Source of the DNA: an uncultured Veillonella sp. | Lineage (GTDB): Bacteria > Bacillota > Negativicutes > Veillonellales > Veillonellaceae | DNA: 7,957 nt | Assembly (NCBI RefSeq): GCF_915069625.1 | Contig: NZ_CAJZFD010000092.1 | Coordinates: 1-7,957, forward strand | Direction: 5' to 3' | Program-made: the position numbers and the translations under genes | Shown here: positions 1 through 7,957 of the stretch, in pieces | How the letters are laid out: the number at the start of each line of letters is the position of its first letter | Numbering within the stretch: the stretch's first letter is position 1 | The notes under the pieces: model-generated | The model's input: the letters and a program-made list of their open reading frames with translations, nothing else | Told to the model about the DNA's origin: nothing | Database searches by the model: none

Positions 1-55
<55 letters not shown>

Positions 56-59
56 GACC

Positions 60-92
60 AAGAAGCAAGCATAAAGCTTGCTTCTTTTTTTT
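60..92 (+). terminator. Intrinsic terminator after tRNA-Val
   Basis: An 11-pair stem is formed by 60-70 and 76-86, with core AGAAGCAAGC / GCTTGCTTCT and loop ATAAA. It runs into an eight-T tract (85-92). It begins five bases after the tRNA CCA end, so it very likely ends the tRNA transcript and insulates the next gene. Confidence 0.9.
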
Positions 93-99
93 GTATATG

Positions 100-108
100 T
101 GATATAAT
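100..108 (+). promoter_or_regulatory. Extended -10 promoter for the exported-protein gene
   Basis: TGATATAAT is a perfect TATAAT (103-108) preceded by the TGn extension (100-102). No good -35 box sits 16-18 bases upstream, because that stretch is the arm and T tract of the tRNA terminator. The best partial match is TTGCTT at 78-83, with a long 19-base spacer. An extended -10 element would explain how the promoter works without a consensus -35. The predicted transcript start is near 115, giving a leader of about 50 bases. Confidence 0.7.
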
Positions 109-152
109 AGTACCAGTTGTTTTGTTTGTAAAAATTTAAAGAGTTTTATTAA

Positions 153-160
153 GAGGAGGA
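153..160 (+). promoter_or_regulatory. Ribosome binding site of the 302-residue exported protein
   Basis: GAGGAGGA lies a few bases before the ATG at 164. It is a near-perfect Shine-Dalgarno sequence and fixes the start codon. Confidence 0.85.
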
Positions 161-163
161 ACT

Positions 164-1072
164 ATGTTTCGTAAATTCGGACGCTATAAACGTTCGCTAC
201 TTACAGTACTAGGTGTACTATTGGCATCTACCCTTGCTACAGCAAGTGCGGCCACAATTAATATGAGTCAACTAACATCCAATAGGGCTCAACCGGTTGT
301 TATTAACTCTGTGCAATCCAATGTAGATACAACTACACCTACATTACAATCCGATAATAATGGTCAACCTATTTTGAAGGTTGCCAACACACCGGTTTCT
401 ACTCCAGTTGTAGGAACACCTGAAAAAGCGACGATCAACACATCTAATTCTAATTATGATGGTCATTTAGATAATTTCCCTAGTCGCAAAGTAACAATCG
501 TAGTACCTGCCAAGTTGCGCAATGAAAATACAGCACAATTTGGTCGTTACATGACAGATCGTCTATCTAACACACTTAAATATCCGTACTACGATACAGC
601 AATCGTAAGTACTAATACGCCAACAGCAGAAATTAGAGCTGTTGACCTTGCACAAATTGCATCTGCGCAGAACTCTGAAATTGTTATCATGCCTGTACCA
701 TTGCAAGATGTATACGTACAAATCAATGGTGTAAATAGCCCATACGCATATAACAATGATGATCGCGAAATGTACATTGCAGCAAAAGTTAATGCATTGT
801 TATATTACTACGATGTGAATGATCAAGTTATTCACACTGTACGCAGTGGATTCAATCAAACAGATGATTCCTTGACAATGCCAACACATAAGGCTGTATG
901 GAATAAAGTTATGACTGTATTACTTGATAAATTACCGTATAAACGTATTCCAACAGACCGTGACCGCTATCAAGCGCCTGGCATCAACTCTGAATCTCCA
1001 GTTGTACTTGACTTCCAAGTAGAACAACCTAGAAATACTGCTTACTCCTTAAAAGGTGTTAGCGTATTATAA
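164..1072 (+). CDS. Exported protein of unknown function (302 aa)
   Basis: I do not recognise this family. Residues 1-29 form a clear Sec signal peptide: a basic start (RKFGRYKR), a hydrophobic core (about 11-25) and a likely signal peptidase I site after ASA (27-29). Residues 30-104 are a low-complexity linker rich in Thr, Asn, Ser, Pro and Val. From about 108 to 285 there is a compact domain that starts with the strand VTIVVPA (110-116) and a helix containing FGRYMTDRLSNTL (126-138). It continues with strand EIVIMPV (172-178), a Tyr-rich strand around 204-217, and a helix at about 242-257. There are no cysteines. This alternating strand and helix pattern loosely recalls periplasmic domains of the TolB-N or CsgG type, but that is only a guess. 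In a diderm the mature protein would be periplasmic or on the envelope. The gene has its own promoter and terminator and appears to be monocistronic. Start is supported by a strong ribosome binding site. Confidence 0.88.
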   Translation: MFRKFGRYKRSLLTVLGVLLASTLATASAATINMSQLTSNRAQPVVINSVQSNVDTTTPTLQSDNNGQPILKVANTPVSTPVVGTPEKATINTSNSNYDGHLDNFPSRKVTIVVPAKLRNENTAQFGRYMTDRLSNTLKYPYYDTAIVSTNTPTAEIRAVDLAQIASAQNSEIVIMPVPLQDVYVQINGVNSPYAYNNDDREMYIAAKVNALLYYYDVNDQVIHTVRSGFNQTDDSLTMPTHKAVWNKVMTVLLDKLPYKRIPTDRDRYQAPGINSESPVVLDFQVEQPRNTAYSLKGVSVL

Positions 1073-1080
1073 GAGACAAT

Positions 1081-1116
1081 AAAAAGACCGTTAAGCAATT
1101 GCTTAACGGTCTTTTT
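1081..1116. terminator. Perfect bidirectional terminator between convergent genes
   Basis: Arms 1081-1096 and 1101-1116 pair perfectly over 16 positions around the loop AATT (1097-1100). The outer pairs are five As facing five Ts, so the RNA from either strand has a hairpin followed by a U run. It starts eight bases after the stop codon of the rightward gene and ends 26 bases from the stop codon of the leftward gene. It therefore probably terminates both. Confidence 0.9.
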
Positions 1117-1142
1117 GTATTCACCTATTAATGATACATAAC

Positions 1143-1499
1143 TTAGTGAATCAAGCCGATTAATCTAAGTTGATGCTCTGTAAAACCAGCATTTCTTAAA
1201 AGTGCAGTAAATGAACTACGGAAGGAATCAGATAAATCGCTTACGTAATAAATTGAATCATCATCTTTTGCACTTGCTGTACTTGTATTAGTAGTCGCAG
1301 CATATTTAGCATTATCAGCTTCATTTTGTTTAACCATGTTAGCTCTAAAAGCATCATTTGTAGGAGTTTCTACTGGTGGGCGAACCGAGTCAGTATATTT
1401 ATAACCATAAGATGCGTCTACATGTGTTCCTAGTGTAGATGCACCAAAACAGCATGCTAATACAGCAAAAGCAATGAAAGATTTTTTTGATACGTTCAT
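1143..1499 (-). CDS. Small exported protein of unknown function (118 aa)
   Basis: I do not recognise this protein. It starts with a signal peptide: basic residues 5-6 (KK), hydrophobic core 8-24, and a plausible signal peptidase I site after VDA (27-29). A lipoprotein alternative exists because VLAC (13-16) resembles a lipobox, but Leu at -2 fits poorly. The mature part (30-118) is mostly polar. It has a Thr/Ser/Ala/Asn-rich middle (about 57-76), an acidic DDD (79-81), and a more structured C-terminal stretch (about 84-118) that ends in GFTEHQLRLIGLIH. The only two cysteines, at 16 and 17, lie in the signal peptide. A GGAGG seven bases before the ATG supports the start. The gene is convergent with the upstream exported-protein gene and has the same orientation as the atp operon, but a terminator separates it from atpC, so it probably has its own promoter. 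It could be a small envelope protein or a binding partner, and the sequence does not say which. Confidence 0.8.
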   Translation of the reverse strand: MNVSKKSFIAFAVLACCFGASTLGTHVDASYGYKYTDSVRPPVETPTNDAFRANMVKQNEADNAKYAATTNTSTASAKDDDSIYYVSDLSDSFRSSFTALLRNAGFTEHQLRLIGLIH

Positions 1500-1506
1500 T
1501 AGAAAA

Positions 1507-1511
1507 CCTCC
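1507..1511 (-). promoter_or_regulatory. Ribosome binding site of the 118-residue exported protein
   Basis: Read on the minus strand this is GGAGG, ending seven bases before the ATG at 1499. The spacing is ideal, which supports this start codon. Confidence 0.8.
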
Positions 1512-1526
1512 AAATTAACACAATAA

Positions 1527-1545
1527 GTCATTAAATTTAAATGAC
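1527..1545. repeat. AT-rich dyad, possible operator in the leader of the small exported-protein gene
   Basis: Arms GTCATT (1527-1532) and AATGAC (1540-1545) are perfect inverted repeats around the seven-base AT-only centre AAATTTA. The dyad lies between the suggested -10 box (1553-1558) and the ribosome binding site (1507-1511), close to the expected transcript start. That is where a dimeric repressor could act. Dyads of this size also arise by chance in AT-rich DNA. Confidence 0.3.
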
Positions 1546-1552
1546 AAATTTT

Positions 1553-1558
1553 AGTATA
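1553..1558 (-). promoter_or_regulatory. Possible -10 box of the small exported-protein gene
   Basis: On the minus strand this reads TATACT, five of six matches to the consensus, about 50 bases before the start codon. No convincing -35 box is seen at the right distance. A TG pair lies upstream but is one base out of register for an extended -10. A promoter is expected here because the atp terminator (1616-1643) lies upstream, but its exact position is uncertain. Confidence 0.35.
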
Positions 1559-1615
1559 AGCAGATGACCTTAATGTTAGATGAGTGTTTCCTATAAACAA
1601 AATGAAATTCTATAG

Positions 1616-1643
1616 AAAAAGGCTAGCCCTATGGCTAGCCTTT
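1616..1643 (-). terminator. Intrinsic terminator at the end of the atp operon
   Basis: On the minus strand, AAAGGCTAGCC (1643-1633) pairs with GGCTAGCCTTT (1628-1618) around the loop ATAG. The 3' arm runs into a five-T tract (1620-1616). The hairpin starts four bases after the atpC stop codon, so it ends the atp transcript. Each arm contains GGCTAGCC, which is itself a palindrome. Confidence 0.9.
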
Positions 1644-1647
1644 CATT

Positions 1648-2055
1648 TTATAGTTGTTTAGTTACATGCAAGCGCAATAATGCACGTTGCAATGCTGCTT
1701 CTGCGCGTTCTACATCGATATCTGGTGTAGGATTGGATAACCGGCCTTCTGCACGTTCTTTAGCTCGACGAGCACGTTCCACATCAATAGATGATGGATC
1801 TTGGCAATCTGGAGTTACAATACTCACCTTATTATGTTCAATTTCACAGAAGCCACCAAATACGGCAAGTTCACGAGATGTTCCATCTGGTTGATCTATG
1901 CGTAATGGCGCTAAATCTAATGCGATAATCATAGGTGCATGATTTGGCAAAACACCAAATTGACCATCGATGGCTTTGCCTACAAAGAATGTAGACTTGC
2001 CTTCAAAGACAATCGCATCAGGTGTGATGATCTGTAGGGACATAGGTTCCGCCAT
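1648..2055 (-). CDS. atpC: F1Fo ATP synthase epsilon subunit
   Basis: Epsilon is part of the central stalk of F1. It binds gamma and the c ring and can inhibit ATP hydrolysis through its C-terminal helices. At 135 residues it has normal length. The N-terminal beta sandwich (about 5-88) carries the family hallmark GVLPNHAP (34-41) and FGGF (66-69). The C-terminal two-helix domain (90-134) contains IDVERA (90-95), which fits the I(L)DxxRA motif that binds ATP in Bacillus epsilon subunits. IDVERA recurs at 113-118 in the second helix. Arginines 124 and 128 could complete such a site. The start at 2055 lies three bases after the atpD stop. A Shine-Dalgarno AAGGGGGA sits inside the last atpD codons, so translation is probably coupled to atpD. 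Met5 is a less likely start. It is the last gene of the operon. Confidence 0.97.
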   Translation of the reverse strand: MAEPMSLQIITPDAIVFEGKSTFFVGKAIDGQFGVLPNHAPMIIALDLAPLRIDQPDGTSRELAVFGGFCEIEHNKVSIVTPDCQDPSSIDVERARRAKERAEGRLSNPTPDIDVERAEAALQRALLRLHVTKQL

Positions 2056-2058
2056 GGA

Positions 2059-3501
<1,443 letters not shown>

Positions 3502-4356
3502 TTATTGCAAGGCATTAGCGCCACCAACGATTTCAGAAATTTCGTTTGTAATGCTAGATTGACGTAACTTGTTATATTCAAGTCCCAAGGAATCAATGAG
3601 TTCCCCTGCATTGTCTGTAGCAGATGTCATGGCTGTCATACGAGCACCCAATTCACTTGCTGCAGATTGCAACAATCCATTATAAACAGTAATTTCTAAA
3701 TATTTTGGTAGCAACGCTTCCAAGACAGATACAGCAGATGGCATGAAATCATACTCCTGCCCTTTTACCTCATCTTGTGGTTGCTCTATTGGCAACAAGC
3801 GTTCAGCCTGTGCAATTTGCGTCATAGAATTTACAAAACGTGTATATATCATGATGACTTCGTCAACTTCATGACTTTCGTATAGTGAAAGTGCTTCATG
3901 CATAATGGCACGCGCATGTTCATAGGAAGGTTTATCAGAGAAGCCCGCATAGGACTTATCGATATGAATTCCTCTGGATTTCATGCTGTCTCTTGGCTTT
4001 TTACCAGCCGTGATAACACGATATGTATCGGAAGATTTGCCATGCAATTGCTCCATAGCAAATTTCAATACATTAGACGAGAATGCCCCTGCAAGGCCCT
4101 TATCAGCACCTATTACAACATAGCATGTGCGTTTTATAGGACGTACCTCTAGTAAAGGACTGCTAAAGCCTTCTAAATCACTATTAGACATATGACGCAA
4201 GATTTGCCCAATTTTTTCTGCGTAAGGACGTGTAGATTCCGCTTTTGTTTGTGCCCTACGAAGACGAGCTGAAGCAACCATCTTCATCGCTTTTGTAATT
4301 TGTTGCGTATTGGTAACACTTTTTATGCGTTTTCGCAAATCTTGTGCACTAGCCAT
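3502..4356 (-). CDS. atpG: F1Fo ATP synthase gamma subunit
   Basis: Gamma is the rotating central shaft inside the alpha3beta3 head and carries torque from the c ring to the catalytic sites. The 284 residues include the N-terminal helix with RIKSVTNTQQITKAMKMVAS (10-29), which forms one half of the coiled coil. The Rossmann-like middle has GADKGLAGAFSSN (83-95). The C-terminal helix bears the family signature ITNEISEIVGGANAL (269-283), the other half of the coiled coil. The protein is intact. AAGGAGG is eight bases before the ATG, so the start is well supported. That site overlaps the final codons of atpA, whose stop lies three bases upstream of this start. An overlapping ATG at 4360 is out of frame. 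Confidence 0.98.
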   Translation of the reverse strand: MASAQDLRKRIKSVTNTQQITKAMKMVASARLRRAQTKAESTRPYAEKIGQILRHMSNSDLEGFSSPLLEVRPIKRTCYVVIGADKGLAGAFSSNVLKFAMEQLHGKSSDTYRVITAGKKPRDSMKSRGIHIDKSYAGFSDKPSYEHARAIMHEALSLYESHEVDEVIMIYTRFVNSMTQIAQAERLLPIEQPQDEVKGQEYDFMPSAVSVLEALLPKYLEITVYNGLLQSAASELGARMTAMTSATDNAGELIDSLGLEYNKLRQSSITNEISEIVGGANALQ

Positions 4357-4359
4357 ACA

Positions 4360-5898
4360 TTACGCCTCCTTATGAGACACTAATGTATGCGTAGAACCAA
4401 ATGCTTCTACACATTCTGGGATTGCTTGCTTCAATAGATTTTCAGTATCTTCATCAATTTTCTTAGACGTTTCAATATTCGTGATAATTTCAGGATAGTT
4501 AGCTTTTATAAAACGTAAAAGTTCAGCTTCAAATGATAATACATCATCTACTTGAATATTAGCTAAATAACCTTTTGTACCAGCGTAAAGGTTGATAACC
4601 ATTTCTGCTACGCTCATAGGTTCATATTGACCTTGCTTTAACATTTCAGTCAAACGTTCACCGCGGTCTAATTGTGCTTTAGTAGCCGCATCAAGATCGG
4701 AACCGAACTGTGCGAAGGCTGCCAATTCACGATATTGTGCAAGGTCCAAACGCAATTGGCCTGCTACTTGTTTCATCGCTTTAGTTTGTGCACTACCACC
4801 TACACGGGATACGGACAAACCTACGTCAACAGCTGGACGGATACCAGAGTAGAACATATCTGTCCCCAAGAAAATTTGACCATCAGTGATGGAGATTACG
4901 TTTGTTGGGATGTATGCAGATACGTCACCCGCTTGTGTTTCAATGATTGGCAACGCTGTAATAGAACCACCGCCAAGTTCTGGTGAAAGTTTAGCAGCAC
5001 GTTCTAATAGGCGGCTGTGTAAGTAGAATACGTCGCCTGGATACGCTTCACGCCCTGGTGGACGGCGTAATAATAGAGACATAGCACGGTAAGCAGCTGC
5101 TTGCTTAGTTAAGTCATCATATACGCAAAGTACATGTTTGCCTTTGTACATGAAGTATTCACCCATAGCAACCCCTGCATACGGAGCAATGTATTGTAAT
5201 GGAGCACCTGTAGAAGCACTAGCAGAAACGACGATTGTATAATCCAACGCACCTGTTTCTTCTAATTTTTGTACTACACGAGCTACGGTAGATTCTTTTT
5301 GACCAATAGCTACATAGATACAAATAACATCTTTACCTTTTTGGTTGATGATTGTATCAAGAGCGATTGCAGTTTTACCAGTACCACGGTCACCAATGAT
5401 GAGCTCACGTTGGCCACGGCCAATTGGTACCATTGCATCAATGGCTTTCAAACCAGTTTGCAAAGGTTCATTTACGGATTGACGATCCGCAATACCAGGA
5501 GCTGGATGTTCTACAGGACGACGTTCTGTCGCTTGAATAGCACCCTTACCATCGATAGGCTGACCCAACGGATTTACTACACGACCAATAAGTGCATCAC
5601 CTACTGGTACGTCCATAATTTTGCCAGTACGGCGTACTTGGTCACCTTCTTTAATCAAGAAGTCATCACCCAATAGTACGGCACCAACATTATCTAATTC
5701 TAAGTTCAAAACCAAGCCATATACGCCGTGTGGTAACTCTAACAACTCACCGGCCATGGCTCTTTCAAGACCATAAATATGGGCGATGCCATCCCCTACG
5801 TCGAGAACAGTACCCACGTCATCGACATTGAGGTCAACATCATAGTCCTGAATCTGCTGTTTAATTATAGCAGTGATTTCTTCAGGCTTCATTTTCAT
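4360..5898 (-). CDS. atpA: F1Fo ATP synthase alpha subunit
   Basis: Alpha alternates with beta in the F1 head. It binds nucleotide without catalysis and gives the arginine finger to the beta site. At 512 residues it is full length. It shows an N-terminal helix (about 3-20) that meets delta, a beta-barrel domain (about 25-95) and the Walker A loop GDRGTGKT (169-176). The conserved VAIGQK lies at 196-201. The family signature [10 protein letters not shown] (355-364) is followed directly by R365, the expected arginine finger, in SRVGG. The start is less sharp than for its neighbours: AGGGGTGA sits 11 or more bases before the ATG at 5898, and Met3 (5892) is also possible. The 16-base gap after atpH suggests coupled translation. 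The gene is followed by atpG after three bases. Confidence 0.98.
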   Translation of the reverse strand: MKMKPEEITAIIKQQIQDYDVDLNVDDVGTVLDVGDGIAHIYGLERAMAGELLELPHGVYGLVLNLELDNVGAVLLGDDFLIKEGDQVRRTGKIMDVPVGDALIGRVVNPLGQPIDGKGAIQATERRPVEHPAPGIADRQSVNEPLQTGLKAIDAMVPIGRGQRELIIGDRGTGKTAIALDTIINQKGKDVICIYVAIGQKESTVARVVQKLEETGALDYTIVVSASASTGAPLQYIAPYAGVAMGEYFMYKGKHVLCVYDDLTKQAAAYRAMSLLLRRPPGREAYPGDVFYLHSRLLERAAKLSPELGGGSITALPIIETQAGDVSAYIPTNVISITDGQIFLGTDMFYSGIRPAVDVGLSVSRVGGSAQTKAMKQVAGQLRLDLAQYRELAAFAQFGSDLDAATKAQLDRGERLTEMLKQGQYEPMSVAEMVINLYAGTKGYLANIQVDDVLSFEAELLRFIKANYPEIITNIETSKKIDEDTENLLKQAIPECVEAFGSTHTLVSHKEA

Positions 5899-5914
5899 AT
5901 ATACCCATTCACCC

Positions 5915-6466
5915 CTATCTAATAGAGTTCGTTCTTAATAAAGATTTTTCTAATTCTTGCAAGCGACGAGATACAGAGCCATCAATGCGTTTATCCCCTA
6001 CTTGAATGATAATACCACCCATAATGGAAGGATCTTGACGCACGGATAGAATAACATCTTTGCCCGTTACCTCTCGTAATTTAGCTTGTACAGATGCTTC
6101 TATATCAGCTGTGATTGGTTCTGCTACAGTGACAGTAGCTTCTAGAATACCACGAGCTTCGCGTGATTTCTTAATAAATGCCGCAATAGTCTGCTTTATA
6201 TAGCGATCACGACCACGTTTAATCATCACATAAATAAAATGCAAAGCAACCTTATCGAGACTAGATTCAAAAATTTTACCAATCAGCTTAATCTTTGCAT
6301 CTTCTGTAACAGTTGGATTTTCAAGGAATGAGCTTAATTCAGGTTGCTCATCCATTACAGATGCTACATAGCCTAATTGCTCCTCCATGAGATCCAACTT
6401 ATTTTGTTCTTGAGCTAATTCAAACATAGCTGAACTGTATTTATCTGCTACAATTTCTATGCTCAT
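5915..6466 (-). CDS. atpH: F1Fo ATP synthase delta subunit
   Basis: Delta sits on top of F1 and joins the alpha N-termini to the b stator stalk (it is the OSCP homologue). The 183 residues are normal. The N-terminal six-helix bundle spans about 3-105, with the typical opening [12 protein letters not shown] (7-18). The C-terminal part contains [16 protein letters not shown] (150-165), the family hallmark. The protein is intact. The ATG at 6466 lies four bases after the atpF stop. Its Shine-Dalgarno is weak (AGGG about ten bases upstream), so it may depend on ribosomes finishing atpF. Sequence in this subunit is normally the least conserved of F1, but the C-terminal motif makes the call firm. 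Confidence 0.96.
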   Translation of the reverse strand: MSIEIVADKYSSAMFELAQEQNKLDLMEEQLGYVASVMDEQPELSSFLENPTVTEDAKIKLIGKIFESSLDKVALHFIYVMIKRGRDRYIKQTIAAFIKKSREARGILEATVTVAEPITADIEASVQAKLREVTGKDVILSVRQDPSIMGGIIIQVGDKRIDGSVSRRLQELEKSLLRTNSIR

Positions 6467-6470
6467 CGTA

Positions 6471-6968
6471 TCACAACCCTATCGTTTTACTATCAAGTTG
6501 ACGAATAGCGTCTTCGATCAATTTCGTATTAGTTTCGCTGTTCATATCTTTAGCAACAACTTTACCAGCCATAGCTACAGATAAGGAAACAACTTCATTG
6601 CGCAAGCTGTTCATTGCACGATCACGTTCAATGGCAATATCTTGACGAGCACGATTTTTTTCTTGTTCAATTTGCTCGCGAGCTGTTGCTAATTGTTCAC
6701 GTGTTGTATTTTCTGCTTCTTGAATTGCTTTTTCAACAATTTTTTGTGCCTCTACACGAGCATTAGAAATTTGAGCTGCATAATCAGCTTTAAATTCCTC
6801 TGCTTCTGCACGAGCTTTTTCTGCAGCTTCTAAGTCTTTAGCAATTCGTTCTTTACGTTCTGTCATCATAGCCAATAATGGTTTATATGCAAAACGAGCC
6901 AATAGCCAAACTAATATAAAAAAGTTCAACATTTGAGCAAGAATCGTTCCAAGGCTTAAGTCAACCAA
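6471..6968 (-). CDS. atpF: F1Fo ATP synthase b subunit, TTG start
   Basis: Subunit b is the peripheral stalk: one membrane anchor in Fo, then a long helix dimer that reaches delta and stops the head from turning. The 165 residues show one membrane span (about 6-27) and the conserved basic and proline turn RFAYKPLL (25-32). A long charged helix (about 36-135) rich in Ala, Glu, Lys and Arg is typical of the b coiled coil, followed by a C-terminal delta-binding part. The start codon is TTG: GAGGAGGAA ends close upstream, with GGAGG seven bases from 6968, and the family N-terminus begins right there. No nearby in-frame ATG gives a better start. It lies 18 bases after atpE. The protein is intact. 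Confidence 0.96.
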   Translation of the reverse strand: MVDLSLGTILAQMLNFFILVWLLARFAYKPLLAMMTERKERIAKDLEAAEKARAEAEEFKADYAAQISNARVEAQKIVEKAIQEAENTTREQLATAREQIEQEKNRARQDIAIERDRAMNSLRNEVVSLSVAMAGKVVAKDMNSETNTKLIEDAIRQLDSKTIGL

Positions 6969-6975
6969 GGTTATT

Positions 6976-6982
6976 CCTCCTC
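6976..6982 (-). promoter_or_regulatory. Strong ribosome binding site that fixes the TTG start of atpF
   Basis: The minus strand reads GAGGAGG, with the GGAGG core seven bases from the TTG at 6968. This is among the strongest Shine-Dalgarno sites of the operon and offsets the weak start codon. It lies in the short gap after the atpE stop codon. Confidence 0.8.
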
Positions 6983-6986
6983 GTTA

Positions 6987-7936
<950 letters not shown>

Positions 7937-7957
7937 AATAAAAACCTTATATATTTA

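Noticed and set aside
589..777. Minus-strand 62-codon frame within the first exported-protein gene
   Set aside because: It is antisense to a gene with a strong ribosome binding site and signal peptide, and it has none of its own.
1608..1617. Ten-base palindrome TTCTATAGAA next to the atp terminator
   Set aside because: It is short, AT-rich and partly overlaps the terminator T tract. Chance occurrence is likely and no gene start is near enough to make it an operator.
1631..1894. Plus-strand open frame of 87 codons opposite atpC
   Set aside because: It starts inside the atp terminator, overlaps a clear epsilon gene and is very rich in Ser and Arg. No support as a protein.
4672..5676. Plus-strand open frames opposite atpA (104 and 135 codons)
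   Set aside because: They are antisense shadows of alpha with unnatural composition (many Thr, Tyr, Cys and Phe).

Overview
This window most likely comes from a Negativicutes bacterium (diderm Firmicutes), probably Veillonella or a close relative. The evidence is the low-to-moderate GC, the strong AGGAGG-type ribosome binding sites, the Firmicutes-like ATP synthase subunits and two unfamiliar exported proteins beside them. The genus is a judgement from overall resemblance, not from a database match.

Layout. Positions 1-55 hold the 3' two-thirds of a tRNA-Val(UAC) gene, followed by an intrinsic terminator (60-92). An extended -10 promoter (100-108) drives a rightward gene for a 302-residue exported protein of unknown function (164-1072). 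A perfect, bidirectional terminator hairpin (1081-1116) separates it from a convergent leftward gene for a 118-residue exported protein, also unknown (1143-1499). A 148-base gap (1500-1647) carries the ribosome binding site and probable promoter region of that small gene, plus the terminator of the next operon.

From 1648 to 7936, all on the minus strand, lies a complete F1Fo ATP synthase structural operon in the classical bacterial order atpB-atpE-atpF-atpH-atpA-atpG-atpD-atpC (a, c, b, delta, alpha, gamma, beta, epsilon). All eight genes look intact, with 3 to 23 bases between neighbours. The promoter and any atpI lie beyond the right edge. The Fo genes a, b and c make the membrane ion channel, rotor ring and stator. 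Delta, alpha, gamma, beta and epsilon make the F1 head and central stalk, which couple ion flow to ATP synthesis or hydrolysis.

The atp operon is ordinary housekeeping DNA and I see no new system in it. The details worth a second look are the ion-site residues of subunit c, a Bacillus-like ATP-binding motif in epsilon, a TTG start on atpF, and the two unidentified exported proteins.
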